In this document: in pieces, positions 42,882 through 52,159 of the stretch
How the letters are laid out: each line of letters begins with the position of its first letter
How positions within the stretch are numbered: position 1 is the first letter of the stretch
Assembly (NCBI RefSeq): GCF_017115095.1
Contig: NZ_JABXKI010000146.1
Location: 2,501 to 62,108, forward strand
Direction: 5' to 3'
Origin: Nostoc sp. NMS4
Lineage (GTDB): Bacteria; Cyanobacteriota; Cyanobacteriia; Cyanobacteriales; Nostocaceae
Length of the DNA: 59,608 bases
The notes under the pieces: generated by a model
What the model was told of the DNA's origin: nothing
The model's database searches: none
What the model saw: only the letters and a program-made list of their open reading frames with translations
Position numbers and translations under genes: made by a program

Positions 42882-43406
42882 ATGAAAATTTATAACTGTT
42901 TTTACGAAATTGTAATTAAATCCCTTACTTTCCCAATACCTGCTTGGCTACAAATATTACGGCGTAACTACGTGATATTAACGTTACTCCTAGCTCTAAA
43001 TTTCATCGCTGCTACTCCAGCAATGGCGGCGAATTTGTCTGGTGATTTGCTCAAGCAACCAGCTATAGAAATTACAATTAGCTTGGGTAATTCAGCTAAC
43101 GAACTCAAGTTTGAGCCAAATCATTTGGAATTTGAGGTTGGTAAACGCTATCAACTACAGCTTAATAATCCCAGCCAACTGAAGCACTATTTTACCGCTA
43201 AAGATTTTACCGATGGCATCTGGACACAAAAAGTCCAAGTAGAGAAAGTAGAAATCAAAGGAGCCATTCACGAACTGGAACTCAAACCCGGTGGTGAAGC
43301 CGAATGGGTATTTGTCCCCCTGAAATCTGGTACTTATGGCTTACGTTGTACAATACCGGGACATACAGAAGCAGGTATGACTGGAGAGATTGCCATCAAA
43401 AATTAA
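42882..43406 (+). CDS. Exported cupredoxin-domain protein
   Basis: The 174-residue product (ATG at 42882; a GTG one codon earlier is possible) has a membrane-spanning signal (about 30-50, ending ATPAMAA). The mature part is a cupredoxin fold with type 1 copper ligands in order: H102 (QLKHYF), C156, H161 and M166 (LRCTIPGHTEAGM). The C-x4-H-x4-M spacing matches mononuclear blue copper sites. It likely carries electrons or copper in the periplasm or lumen. It differs from plastocyanin in its long leader and charged middle. Confidence 0.85.
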   Translation: MKIYNCFYEIVIKSLTFPIPAWLQILRRNYVILTLLLALNFIAATPAMAANLSGDLLKQPAIEITISLGNSANELKFEPNHLEFEVGKRYQLQLNNPSQLKHYFTAKDFTDGIWTQKVQVEKVEIKGAIHELELKPGGEAEWVFVPLKSGTYGLRCTIPGHTEAGMTGEIAIKN

Positions 43407-43572
43407 ATTCTCTGCGTACCTATGCGTTTAAATTTCAACCCTCAATTCATCACAATTTTAGACCAAACTGTACTAACTCCCATAGTGTTAAATTATAGAT
43501 ATTATTTCTCAATTAATCTAGAGAAAGCATTCATACTTCAGCGTCAAAGCCACCAGTAATTATTAATTTCCC

Positions 43573-44400
43573 ATGAACATTTTCAGTAACTTACTTTCTC
43601 AAGCTACTCAACCAGCACCAGCGAAAAAACAGCGCCGAGGAATTGAAATTAAATCGCTGCGTGAAATTGAAATTATGCGGCAATCATCGGCAATTGTCGC
43701 AACTGTCTTAAAAGAAATTGCCGAGTTAGTAAAGCCAGGAATGACCACGGCTGATTTGGATACTTATGCAGAAAAACGTATCCGCGAAATGGGTGCAACA
43801 CCAAGTTTTAAAGGATATCACGGTTTTCCAGGTTCTATTTGCTCCAGCATTAATAATGAAGCAGTACATGGCATTCCTAGCCCCAAGAAAGTGATTCGCG
43901 TTGGGGATGTATTAAAAGTAGATACGGGCGCTTATTACCAAGGTTTTCATGGTGATTCTTGCATTTCAATTGCTGTTGGAGAAGTGACGCAAGAAGCTGC
44001 TAAATTAATTCGCATAGCAGAAGAAGCTTTATATAAAGGCATTGAACAAGTTAAGGCTGGTGTATATCTTCTTGACTTAGCTGGAGCAATTGAAGATCAT
44101 GTGAAATCTAACGGTTTTAGTATAGTCGAAGAATTCACTGGACACGGTGTCGGTCGTAACCTGCATGAAGAACCTTCAGTATTCAACTATCGTACTCGTG
44201 AGATGCCAAATGTTAAACTCCGGGCGGGAATGACGCTGGCAATTGAGCCAATTTTAAATGCGGGTTCTAGACACACGCGGACATTATCTGACCGTTGGAC
44301 AGCAGTCACTATGGATAATTCTTTGTCGGCTCAATTTGAGCATACAGTTTTGGTAACGGAAACTGGTTATGAGATTTTGACTGACCGTTCTAAGTTGTAA
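43573..44400 (+). CDS. map: Type I methionine aminopeptidase
   Basis: The 275-residue protein has the full M24A metal centre: H99 (AVHGIP), D117 (VDTGAYY), D128 (FHGDSC), H191 (TGHGVG), E225 (AIEPIL) and E256 (QFEHTVL). It removes the N-terminal methionine from new proteins. An N-terminal extension of about 20 residues with a basic KKQRRG is present, and the protein has no zinc-finger domain, so it is a MAP1a-like form. Full length. Confidence 0.94.
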   Translation: MNIFSNLLSQATQPAPAKKQRRGIEIKSLREIEIMRQSSAIVATVLKEIAELVKPGMTTADLDTYAEKRIREMGATPSFKGYHGFPGSICSSINNEAVHGIPSPKKVIRVGDVLKVDTGAYYQGFHGDSCISIAVGEVTQEAAKLIRIAEEALYKGIEQVKAGVYLLDLAGAIEDHVKSNGFSIVEEFTGHGVGRNLHEEPSVFNYRTREMPNVKLRAGMTLAIEPILNAGSRHTRTLSDRWTAVTMDNSLSAQFEHTVLVTETGYEILTDRSKL

Positions 44401-44561
44401 TTGTTAGTTGTAATTATCTGTTGTTGAGAGGTGAAGCGTCCAAAGATGACGATTTACCTCTTTATTTTTTAACGTATAGGTTTGTAAAGGTAAGTAAAAT
44501 TATCCTAGACGATGAAATTTATTACGGATAAGGTAGGAAAAACATTCGTATTTATTCAAAA

Positions 44562-45206
44562 ATGACAAGTTTTTTTGAACCTATACCTCACATTTCTTTT
44601 GCTATATTTTATCTATGGGTTTGTACTCTGAATTTGTTACCAATAGCAAGCGCTGCAACTCCCAAAAGTGCTAAGAAACAAGTAACTTGTCAAGCCAAGA
44701 AACTAGGATATGATGAAGCACTTCTGTTATATCTAAGAAAACCGCAAGGAGAATTTGAAGATGGAGGTGCAATTAATATATACGAAGACGCAAAGTTAAA
44801 AGTACTAGCGAAAGGTATTGAAAACTGGATTTACATTAGCGTTATTGATGCAAATAGTCCTAAACAAAAAGGCTTAGAAGGTTGGATGCGTAGTAGCAGC
44901 CTAAAATGTAGTAGCAATGTAGCTCAGGTTAAACCCGCACTCTGCGAAGTAACTGGATTGCAATCAGGGCAATTAGCTTTGCGTGCCACAGCTGGCGGAA
45001 AGCCAACAGCAGGTTTAGACAATGGCAACAATATCACATTACTTAAGCCTGACGTTGTATCACTTCAAGGTCGCCCAACACCTTGGGTTAACGTGCGTGT
45101 TACTAATAGTTCAAACAACAGAATTGTCGGAAGGGAGGGGTGGATTAATTCTCAATATATAGATTGCTATAGCAAAGAAAGCAATGATGCAATAAGTTAT
45201 CCGTAG
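44562..45206 (+). CDS. Exported protein with two bacterial SH3-like domains
   Basis: The 214-residue protein has an N-terminal hydrophobic signal (about 8-32, ending PIASAA). Two SH3b-like units follow: one around 48-113 (INIYEDAKLKVLAKGIENWIYISV, then GLEGWMRSSSLKC) and one around 125-205 (LALRATAGGKPTAGLDNGNNI, WVNVRVTN, REGWINSQYIDC). Such domains often bind cell-wall peptides. No catalytic domain is attached, so a binding or regulatory role is likely. Confidence 0.65.
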   Translation: MTSFFEPIPHISFAIFYLWVCTLNLLPIASAATPKSAKKQVTCQAKKLGYDEALLLYLRKPQGEFEDGGAINIYEDAKLKVLAKGIENWIYISVIDANSPKQKGLEGWMRSSSLKCSSNVAQVKPALCEVTGLQSGQLALRATAGGKPTAGLDNGNNITLLKPDVVSLQGRPTPWVNVRVTNSSNNRIVGREGWINSQYIDCYSKESNDAISYP

Positions 45207-45366
45207 AATATTATAGTAGTCTTAAATCATTTGGAAAATAAATTAACCGCAGAGGCGCAGAGAACGCAGAGAGAGGAATTAGAGATTTTCACGACTTATT
45301 TAGGATTGCTATAGATAACCGCTATATAGCAATCTTATTTAATTTTTCACAAATGGTTTTGGACTG

Positions 45367-46842
45367 CTATATTTTATTATTATCTGCATAGTTATTTTTA
45401 TAAATAGGAAGCATCTCTTTAGCTTGTATAGAGACAGATGTACTCTCTGGAATAGCTTCTAATAAGTTAATTGCTTGCTGTAATTTATCTTGTGCTTGCT
45501 GCCTAATTAGTAGTGAATGAGGCGAACTTTGGATAAATAAATTAGCTTCTGTTGCTAGCTTGTGGGCTGATTCTAAGTTTGCTAAGGCTTTCTTTTCAAT
45601 TAGCACTCTTTGACTGATAGATTTATAGTTAATTTGATAGTAAGCTAATTTATTCTTTGCCAGTTGATAAACTGATGTTTGATTAGGAATGCTATCTAAC
45701 AAAATTATTGCCTGATACCATTTAGTCTCTGCTTGTTCCCAGACTTTTAGGGGATGCGGTGGCTTTTGAACTAGAGAAGCAGCTTCCATAGCAAGTTTTT
45801 GAGCAGATTTTAACTTAGCGATCGCTCCACTATCATCTACGGCGATCGCACTTCCTTTTTGAGTTAAACTTAGACTGTGTTCTCTAAGTTTCCAGCCACC
45901 AAAAGTTAAGATTAATAAACTTGAGGCGATAATCAAAGCTGAATATACTATTTTGGGTGTTGAAAACTTTGGTACTCTTTCTACTTTCTGGCTACTAATT
46001 GCTTCTTGACTACTTTCCTGTTCAATCTTTTTCAGGGATTGTTCTGCCTGTTGACTTAAAGTGTCACTCTCAATGATTAAAGTAGCAATTTGTTCTTGAA
46101 AAAAATCACAATCATTGAGAATATCTGTTAACTCTTGAAATTTTCCCTCACTTGATATGATTAGTTCGTGGTCATCATCTAACCACTCTAAAGCGAAACC
46201 AGATTTACCATAAAAAGCTGATACACCTAATAAAATGTTTAATAAATTGCAACTACTTTTAATAGTATTAAAAACATAGTTTATTTTTTGTTTTAGCTGG
46301 AGTAATTGTTTTTTACAATCGTCAATTATCTGAATTTGATGTTGTAAAATATGAGATTTACCAAAGTCTAATTTAATTTTTAAACTTTCATTAAGTGTTG
46401 TAAATTCATTGGATATACTGAGATGAGTAATATCAGAATTTAGTTGATTTACTAATTGAATATCACTGAGAATATCAGCCACTATTGCTTGCAAAAAATA
46501 ACCCCATTCAATCCAATCATCAATTTTTAATTGTAAATCAGTCAAGGAAATTTTAGTTTCTGAGTTGCCAAATTTTCCTGCGATCGCTGGATCTACCAAT
46601 CCTAGATTAGGTATAAATAAAGTAGCTTCTGTAATTAATCGCGGAAGTGTAACGATCGCAGAATTTTTGACGCTCTCAAATCTCAATTCCTGAGCGATTA
46701 ATTTTTTAATATTCCGTAGTTTTTCCTGAGCATTATTGATCGGGATCATTTGTTCGATGATTTCATTAGAATCGCCAATAGTCAGCTTTAGACTCTGAAT
46801 CAGTGTTGGCAATTCACTAACAAGTATTTCTAGGTTAGCCAT
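45367..46842 (-). CDS. Unrecognised membrane protein with C-terminal helical repeats
   Basis: I do not recognise this 491-residue protein. The first 300 residues are helical (LQHQIQIIDDCKKQLLQLKQKI coiled coil) and contain no signal peptide. One transmembrane helix sits at about 306-324 (VYSALIIASSLLILTFGGW). After it come two copies of a roughly 75-residue unit: SAQKLAMEAASLVQKPPHPL then AIILLDSIP, and SAHKLATEANLFIQSSPHSL then AINLLEAIP. These tandem units resemble repeats at the C terminus of other cyanobacterial proteins. Role unknown; a cytoplasmic sensor coupled to an exposed helical tail is one reading. Confidence 0.6.
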   Translation of the reverse strand: MANLEILVSELPTLIQSLKLTIGDSNEIIEQMIPINNAQEKLRNIKKLIAQELRFESVKNSAIVTLPRLITEATLFIPNLGLVDPAIAGKFGNSETKISLTDLQLKIDDWIEWGYFLQAIVADILSDIQLVNQLNSDITHLSISNEFTTLNESLKIKLDFGKSHILQHQIQIIDDCKKQLLQLKQKINYVFNTIKSSCNLLNILLGVSAFYGKSGFALEWLDDDHELIISSEGKFQELTDILNDCDFFQEQIATLIIESDTLSQQAEQSLKKIEQESSQEAISSQKVERVPKFSTPKIVYSALIIASSLLILTFGGWKLREHSLSLTQKGSAIAVDDSGAIAKLKSAQKLAMEAASLVQKPPHPLKVWEQAETKWYQAIILLDSIPNQTSVYQLAKNKLAYYQINYKSISQRVLIEKKALANLESAHKLATEANLFIQSSPHSLLIRQQAQDKLQQAINLLEAIPESTSVSIQAKEMLPIYKNNYADNNKI

Positions 46843-47051
46843 AAATACCCTTTAGGGATTTGTCGAAAGTTTATGCAAAACAATTAAAATGGCTTGCGTA
46901 AGAATATAACCACGTCTGTGGCATCTGAGCATCCTAAATAAATCACAAATTTCAGGTAGCTATAAAATGTATAATTCCCATAAATCCGGCTAAAGTAACA
47001 ATTTTAGTTTCACAATCCCAGAGAAAGACAAAGTTACCCATTCACTAACCC

Positions 47052-48449
47052 ATGAATGAAGTTGATTTAGCATTTACCCCAGCACTCGATTTAGCGCAAT
47101 TAATTCGTCGCCGCGAAATATCACCACTAGAGTTGGTAGAAATATATTTAGAACGGATTGGGCAATTAAATCCCCAATTAGGAAGTTATTTTACGGTGAC
47201 GGCAGAATTAGCGATCGCAGATGCCAAAGCCAAAACCGAATTATTGACAACTACCTCAGAACTACCGCCATTTTTTGGCGTACCAATTTCCATTAAAGAC
47301 CTCAATGTTGTAGCCGGTGTTACCTGTACTTATGGAAATCCGGCATTACTGAACAATGTCCCTAACTATGATGATGGTGTTGTTACCCGGATTAAGCAAG
47401 CTGGATTTACAATTCTTGGTAAAACAGCCACTTCCGAATTAGGTTCATTTCCATACAGCGAACCTGCGGGTTTTCCCCCAGCCAGAAATCCGTGGAATTT
47501 AGAATATACCCCTGGCGGTTCCAGTGGTGGCGCGGCGGCGGCGGTAGCGGCGGGATTGTGTGCGATCGCTCAAGGTTCTGATGGCGGTGGTTCCATTCGG
47601 GGGCCTGCGGCTTGTTGTGGTTTGGTGGGACTCAAACCATCCAGAGGCAGAGTTAGTAAAGCACCCGTTGGCGAACGCCTCGCCGGAATTGCCGCCAACG
47701 GCCCCATCGCCCGGACTGTTGCTGATGCTGCTGCCCTTTTGGATGCCATCTCTGGGTATATTACAGGCGATCCTTACTGGTTGCCAGATCCCGAACCATC
47801 ATTTCTCGCTGCCACTCAAACAAAACTCGGTGCTTTGCGAATTGCCTTTGACACTAGCATTTCTCCTATGGGAGAAGCTGACGCTAGCTGTCAGCAAGGT
47901 GTCCGCCAAACAGTCCAGTTATTAGAACAACTCGGCCACCACGTTGAACAAAAATCCCCAGATTTTAGCGGTTTAATTAAACCATTTCAAAGCGTTTGGC
48001 AAGCTGGAATTGCGGCGGCGGGACTTCCTGTTGAAGCTTTACAACCGATGAATCGCTGGCTATTTGCACGTACTGGTTCTGTCGGAGAATACCTGCAAGC
48101 AGTTTCTCAAATGCAGATAGTGGCACGGCAGATTGTGGCGTTTTTCGATACCGTGGATGTGCTGATATTGCCAGTTTATTTACACTCACCCATCCGCGTT
48201 GGGGAATGGGCTTCGCTCAGTCCAGAAGAGACATTTCAAAATATTATTGAGTGGGTTGCTCCTTGTCCACCGGCCAATGCAACTGGACAACCTGCGATCG
48301 CAATTCCTGTAGGTTTTGATAGTAAGGGTTTACCCATGAGTGTGCAGCTAATTGGTAAACCTGCGGCTGAAGCTACCCTGATCAGCCTAGCAGCACAATT
48401 AGAAGCGGCTAACCCTTGGATTCATCATCGTCCAGCCTTCGCAATATAA
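47052..48449 (+). CDS. Amidase (amidase signature family)
   Basis: The 465-residue enzyme has the Ser-cisSer-Lys triad: K82 (SIKDL), S157 in GGSSGGAAAA, and the nucleophile S181 in GSDGGGSIRGPA. Length and domain layout match bacterial amidases that hydrolyse carboxamides to acid and ammonia. It lacks the GatA-specific context (no gatB or gatC near), so it is probably a free amidase with an unknown substrate. Confidence 0.88.
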   Translation: MNEVDLAFTPALDLAQLIRRREISPLELVEIYLERIGQLNPQLGSYFTVTAELAIADAKAKTELLTTTSELPPFFGVPISIKDLNVVAGVTCTYGNPALLNNVPNYDDGVVTRIKQAGFTILGKTATSELGSFPYSEPAGFPPARNPWNLEYTPGGSSGGAAAAVAAGLCAIAQGSDGGGSIRGPAACCGLVGLKPSRGRVSKAPVGERLAGIAANGPIARTVADAAALLDAISGYITGDPYWLPDPEPSFLAATQTKLGALRIAFDTSISPMGEADASCQQGVRQTVQLLEQLGHHVEQKSPDFSGLIKPFQSVWQAGIAAAGLPVEALQPMNRWLFARTGSVGEYLQAVSQMQIVARQIVAFFDTVDVLILPVYLHSPIRVGEWASLSPEETFQNIIEWVAPCPPANATGQPAIAIPVGFDSKGLPMSVQLIGKPAAEATLISLAAQLEAANPWIHHRPAFAI

Positions 48450-48509
48450 TGCCAAAATTCTCAAAATGAAAACTACATATTCACTCTAGTTATTTTTCGG
48501 AACTTTATT

Positions 48510-48530
48510 AAGGAGCTTCATCGTGAGTAA
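48510..48530 (+). repeat. Duplicated ribosome-site module, copy 1
   Basis: aaggagcttcatcgtgagtaa here recurs with one change at 49682-49702. It combines an AAGGAG site and a GTG start at proper spacing. In this copy the frame ends after three codons (GTG-AGT-AAA-AGT-TAA). Confidence 0.55.
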
Positions 48531-48607
48531 AAGTTAAGCAGATAGAAACATTCCCGCAATAAACTGGAGTAAGATCCTATTACAGCCAGTGAACAGAGAT
48601 TAATTCT

Positions 48608-48775
48608 ATGCCTACTGCACTTTTAAAAAATGGTGAGAGTGTCCAAGTCGCCCTAGAAGACTTAGAGCAGTTCATTCAAGAGAATGAAGAAAACATAGTA
48701 GTTCAGCACGTCAAGCGCCGGGGAAAGCTTAGAAGGAAGTTGGCTGAGGTTGAGAACGTTACAGTTCAGCAATAG
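48608..48775 (+). CDS. Small charged hypothetical protein (55 residues)
   Basis: An ATG-initiated 55-codon frame reads MPTALLKNGESVQVALEDLE, FIQENEENIVVQHVKRRG and ends LAEVENVTVQQ. It is rich in Glu, Lys and Val with no membrane helix. No family is recognised. It converges with the next minus-strand gene, overlapping by 10 bp, and could also be a remnant. Coding status is moderate. Confidence 0.4.
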   Translation: MPTALLKNGESVQVALEDLEQFIQENEENIVVQHVKRRGKLRRKLAEVENVTVQQ

Positions 48776-49035
48776 ATAATGACTGTGACGTTCTCATCAG
48801 TAAACAGCCATTCCTCTTCTTCTAGCATTTCTTGGCTTTTACCGTAAAAAACACCACACGCTTTAAAGCATTTGTAGTCTGTTTTCGGGTCATCGCTTGG
48901 ACGTAGGCTATATTCAACTTCTTTCCCCAACTCTATATATACCCATATCCCTGACCTTCCTTGAACTTGACCGTCAACCCAGCCCTCAGAGGCAGACTCC
49001 TCGAAGTCCTCACGTGTAACTTTTACTCGTAACAT
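48766..49035 (-). CDS. Unrecognised 89-residue protein
   Basis: The protein reads MLRVKVTREDFEES, GWVDGQVQGRSGIWVYIELGK and ends TVIIYC. It is acidic, soluble, and without a motif known to me. A C-F-K-A-C-G pair of cysteines might bind metal. It lies alone in a gene-poor part of the window and could be of mobile origin. Confidence 0.5.
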   Translation of the reverse strand: MLRVKVTREDFEESASEGWVDGQVQGRSGIWVYIELGKEVEYSLRPSDDPKTDYKCFKACGVFYGKSQEMLEEEEWLFTDENVTVIIYC

Positions 49036-49600
49036 TTTTTGCTTTACCCCTTAATCTTGTTATTCACTGGTGTTATTCCCACACTTTGTAATTTTGGGTT
49101 TTAGCTCCAACATTAGTTTTCCTTGTGAGATTTACTAGTATGGGTAACATTCAAGGTCACTATCTGAGCATCGCCAGCTATTAAGCTTTTTAGGTCATCG
49201 TTCAAAAAGCGAAAGCCTTGAAAGCAATACGAATCAAGGTTCCAAGCCTGCCTGCAAAAAAGTTCCAAAACCGCAGGCAAGGTCAACAATAAACTAACGC
49301 TATGCAGTATTAGCTGATACCAGTCGATCTAATACAATCACTAAGCCAATCCTTTAATCCCTGCTAAAAAAAGGCAGGGGTTGATAATTTTGTTGAAGAC
49401 ATAAGGGTAATTTAGCAGATGTTATGAGTATCTATATAAAGAAAAGGTATTTTCTTTTTATTTTGTGATATACTCATTTTACAATTTCTTCATGATTGGT
49501 TTTTATCATCACCAAAACATAAGAGAAAATGCCTGAAAGCTAGATAAACGAAACATCTTACTTGATGTAACTACAATATCTTAGTTGATATAACTGCAAT

Positions 49601-49660
49601 ATATTAGTTGAGATATTAGTTGAGATATTAGTTGAGATATTAGTTGAGATATTAGTTGAG
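49601..49660. repeat. Five perfect 12-bp tandem repeats
   Basis: The unit atattagttgag is repeated five times without change, preceded by two degenerate units (ttagttgatataactgca, near 49581-49599). The unit length is a multiple of three but neither strand offers an open frame with a start. No spacers, so not CRISPR. Confidence 0.85.
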
Positions 49661-49681
49661 ATAACTGCTGCCTTCATTAAG

Positions 49682-49702
49682 AAGGAGCTTCATCGTGGGT
49701 AA
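49682..49702 (+). repeat. Duplicated ribosome-site module, copy 2
   Basis: Second copy of the AAGGAG-GTG module described at 48510, 20 of 21 bases identical. It lies right after the 12-bp repeat array. Confidence 0.55.
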
Positions 49703-49822
49703 GAAGGTGGATTATAACCGGATAACCGTGCAATTATTCAAGCACTATTGTCTGTCTACAGTCCGCCTACACTTTGTCTACAGTTAACCCGCCCTAAATT
49801 TTGGGATGTAGAGGTATGCTTT

Positions 49823-50350
49823 CTACTGGTGGTCAAGGATAGCGTAGAGAAAGTTGTCGTACCATCTACCTTTAATTAACTCTTTCTCCCGCAGATGACC
49901 TTCACAACGCATACCAATTTTTTCTAATACCCTTACAGAAGCAAGATTCTCCGCAACACACCAAGACCAGATACGATGCATTCCCAGTTCTGCAAAGCCA
50001 AACTTTAAAATGGCCTGTGCTGCTTCTGTTGCATAACCTTGTCCCCAATACTGAGTGTTTAGTTCATAGCCGATATTTGCTTCCCGCATTTCCGGGTCAT
50101 TTACACGGATACCACAATTGCCAATAAGCTGATTTTCTTCTTTGAGGATAATAGCTAACTGAAATTTTGTCCGTGGTTGCTCTTTTTGCTGATTAATAAA
50201 CATCTGGATAAACTCGCAAACATCCTTCTCTGTGCGGTGCGTCCAGTAGTTATAACACAAATACAAAGGATCAGATTGATAGGTAAAAACCGCTTGCCAG
50301 TCTGCCTCTATAAAGTCACGCATTAGCAAGCGGTGTGTTTCTAAGATCAT
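49823..50350 (-). CDS. GNAT N-acetyltransferase, RimJ/RimL type
   Basis: The 175-residue protein starts ILETHRLLMRDFIEADW and has IGYELNTQYWGQGYATEAAQAIL with the QGYATEA acetyl-CoA loop, then NLASVRVLEKIGMRCEGHLRE, the classic ending of ribosomal-protein-serine-type acetyltransferases. Substrate could be a ribosomal protein N terminus or another amine. It has no partner gene. Confidence 0.88.
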   Translation of the reverse strand: MILETHRLLMRDFIEADWQAVFTYQSDPLYLCYNYWTHRTEKDVCEFIQMFINQQKEQPRTKFQLAIILKEENQLIGNCGIRVNDPEMREANIGYELNTQYWGQGYATEAAQAILKFGFAELGMHRIWSWCVAENLASVRVLEKIGMRCEGHLREKELIKGRWYDNFLYAILDHQ

Positions 50351-50458
50351 GTTTTTTATTTATGCGCTTAGTGCAGACAATCAAACAGTTTATGCAGCCA
50401 AACAAGCCACGAAAATCTTAGGCAACTTCTACCACATCTACGTTAGCTAGTGAAATGT

Positions 50459-51325
50459 TTAAGTTGCCCGATCAATTTTTTGCACTTCTTCATCAGATAG
50501 TTTCACATTGATAGCACGTACCGAATCTTCAATGCTGGAAACCTTGCTAGCACCGGGAATTGGTAAAATAGCAGGTGACTTGGAACGCAACCACGCCAAG
50601 ACGATATTATACACCGACACGCCTTTTTCTTTAGCTAACTGAGCGATCGCAGAAATATCTTGCAAGTCCTGATGGCGACGCCTACCACCAAAGGGACTCC
50701 AAGGTAAAAAAGTCAATCCTTGCTGTTCGCAATACTTCAATACGCCGTCATTTTCTGGCTGTCGTTGCCAAGGGCTGTATTGATTCTGCACCGAGATAAT
50801 ATCTACCACATCCCGCGATCGCTTAATTTGTTCAACGGAAAAATTAGAAACTCCCACAAACCGAATCAAACCAGCCTCCACTGCTTCTTTAACTGGTGTC
50901 AGGGATTCTTCAATGGTGTAATTAGTATCGGGAGAATGGTATTGCCAAACATCGATAGGTTTAGTACCGCCCAACGCCTCAAAACTGACTCGAATTGTTT
51001 CGCGCAAATGTTCTGGGTTGCCGTTGCTTGTCCAGTTGCCATCGGGACGCATCAACCCGCCCTTGGTTGCTACAATTACCTGGCTAATATCGCCTTTATA
51101 ACTACTAAGTCCCTTGTGAATTAGCCGCTCATTATGGTGCTTATCTGACTCATCTTTGCAGTAAGCATCGGCAGTGTCAATAAATGTAATACCCAAATCC
51201 AAAGCCCGATGAATAACTTCGATTGATTGCGATTCAGGAGGGCGATTATAAATTGACATGGGCATACCACCCAAACCGATCGCACTCACAAAGATACCAG
51301 TTTTTCCTAGCTGTTTGGTTTCCAT
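50459..51325 (-). CDS. Aldo/keto reductase
   Basis: With the ATG at 51325 (a TTG 27 bp upstream is possible) the product has 288 residues and begins METKQLGKTGIFVSAIGLGG. The AKR tetrad is visible: D and Y in FIDTADAYC, K in VIVATKGG and H in WQYHSPD; the NADP site is in LPIPGASKVSSIEDSV. It is an NADPH-dependent carbonyl reductase of unknown substrate. Confidence 0.9.
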   Translation of the reverse strand: METKQLGKTGIFVSAIGLGGMPMSIYNRPPESQSIEVIHRALDLGITFIDTADAYCKDESDKHHNERLIHKGLSSYKGDISQVIVATKGGLMRPDGNWTSNGNPEHLRETIRVSFEALGGTKPIDVWQYHSPDTNYTIEESLTPVKEAVEAGLIRFVGVSNFSVEQIKRSRDVVDIISVQNQYSPWQRQPENDGVLKYCEQQGLTFLPWSPFGGRRRHQDLQDISAIAQLAKEKGVSVYNIVLAWLRSKSPAILPIPGASKVSSIEDSVRAINVKLSDEEVQKIDRAT

Positions 51326-51426
51326 GATTCTAGCTGTAGCTTTCTGCCCCAATTATCTATCAGTTAGTTATTCATGATAAATCCTCCCTAGTACTTAGAC
51401 TTGAGGATAATTGAATGTAATTCTTT

Positions 51427-51461
51427 AAGATCCCCGACTTCTTTGAGAAGTCGGGGATCTT
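51427..51461. repeat. 16-bp-stem hairpin repeat
   Basis: aagatccccgacttct pairs perfectly with its complement at 51446-51461 around a 3-nt loop. This gatccccgactt hairpin is widespread in Nostoc-type genomes; here it may also end transcription near the start of the aldo/keto reductase promoter region. No T-run follows. Confidence 0.75.
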
Positions 51462-51572
51462 AGTCTCTCGATTTTCACAACTCATTTAAAATTGCTATAG
51501 ATTAAAATAGTGGTGAAATAAAAATTTAGTCTTTCGCTGTTAACTGTAGTTAATTATACATTTACTAAAATT

Positions 51573-51776
51573 ATGCCTATTAGCGATCGAGTACGTTTAA
51601 TATCATCCACACTATCTTCGTTAACTTTTTCAGAGTTACAATCGTTGAAAGAAGAAATTGCTTCTACTCAAAAATCTCAAAGACCTTTAGGTATTTGGAA
51701 AGGAAAGGTAGAAATATCAGATAATTTTCATAAAACCTCAAATGACATTATTTCTGAATTTGGTATAGAAGAATAA
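51573..51776 (+). CDS. DUF2281-like antitoxin
   Basis: The 67-residue protein ends PLGIWKGKVEISDNFHKTSN then IISEFGIEE, the tail typical of DUF2281/VapB-like antitoxins that pair with PIN toxins. The TAA stop overlaps the ATG of the toxin remnant (taatg), the usual coupled order. The antitoxin frame is intact while the toxin is not. Confidence 0.7.
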   Translation: MPISDRVRLISSTLSSLTFSELQSLKEEIASTQKSQRPLGIWKGKVEISDNFHKTSNDIISEFGIEE

Positions 51777-51858
51777 TGGATTTGTTGCTTGATACTTGTG
51801 CTTTAATATGTTGCTTGAGGATAACCATGATGATTTAATAAAAGTCATTATTAATTAA
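51776..51858 (+). pseudogene. vapC PIN toxin fragment
   Basis: The frame starts MDLLLDTCALI, the first PIN strand with its catalytic Asp, then shifts by one base: in the +1 frame LLEDNHDDLIKVIIN continues the expected sequence to a stop at 51856. Everything after about residue 27 is lost. The zero-frame product would have 20 residues. A dead toxin. Confidence 0.75.
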
Positions 51859-51958
51859 TGACATTTACGCCCTTAAAACGGACATAGATATCATTAATTA
51901 ATTAATTGCGTTGGCTAAATTATTTGCTCTAAATTTATTAGAAAATTTAGAAATTTAA

Positions 51959-52159
51959 TTAATAGCCCTCTATGGTATAACCAGCAGATTGAACTATCTG
52001 TTTAATTGACTCTTCAGAAGCCGCAGATTCTACAGTTACAGTTTTAGTATCAACGTTCACATCTACTTTGGCATCAGATTCCATAGTCTGAATAGATTTA
52101 GTGATTTTCTTGGCGCAATCATCACCTTTAATATTCGGAACTTTCAATTTAATCGCCAT
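51959..52159 (-). CDS. Heavy-metal-associated domain protein with degenerate metal site
   Basis: The 66-residue protein has the ferredoxin-like HMA fold (AIKLKVPNIKGDDCAKKI, VDTKTVTVESAASEESIKQIV, GYTIEGY), as in copper chaperones. The usual MxCxxC loop is here IKGDDCAKKI: only the second cysteine (C15) remains. It may bind metal as a dimer or have another role. Full length for Atx1-like proteins. Confidence 0.75.
   Translation of the reverse strand: MAIKLKVPNIKGDDCAKKITKSIQTMESDAKVDVNVDTKTVTVESAASEESIKQIVQSAGYTIEGY

Larger units (their letters stand above)
49036..49822. other. Gene-poor region with tandem repeats
   Basis: About 790 bp without a convincing gene. It holds a small aatccctgct/ggcaggggtt-like hairpin with an A-run in its loop near 49356-49381, the 12-bp tandem repeat at 49601, and the second ribosome-site module at 49682, which opens a 31-codon frame (GTG-GGT-AAG-AAG to a TAA near 49787) that I cannot assign. 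Confidence 0.5.

Noticed and set aside
47052-48449. GatA subunit of the tRNA-dependent amidotransferase
   Set aside because: The triad is shared by the whole amidase family; gatB and gatC are not adjacent and GatA-specific segments are not evident.
49601-49660. Possible CRISPR array
   Set aside because: The five 12-bp units are directly adjacent, with no spacers, and no cas genes are nearby; it is a plain tandem repeat.
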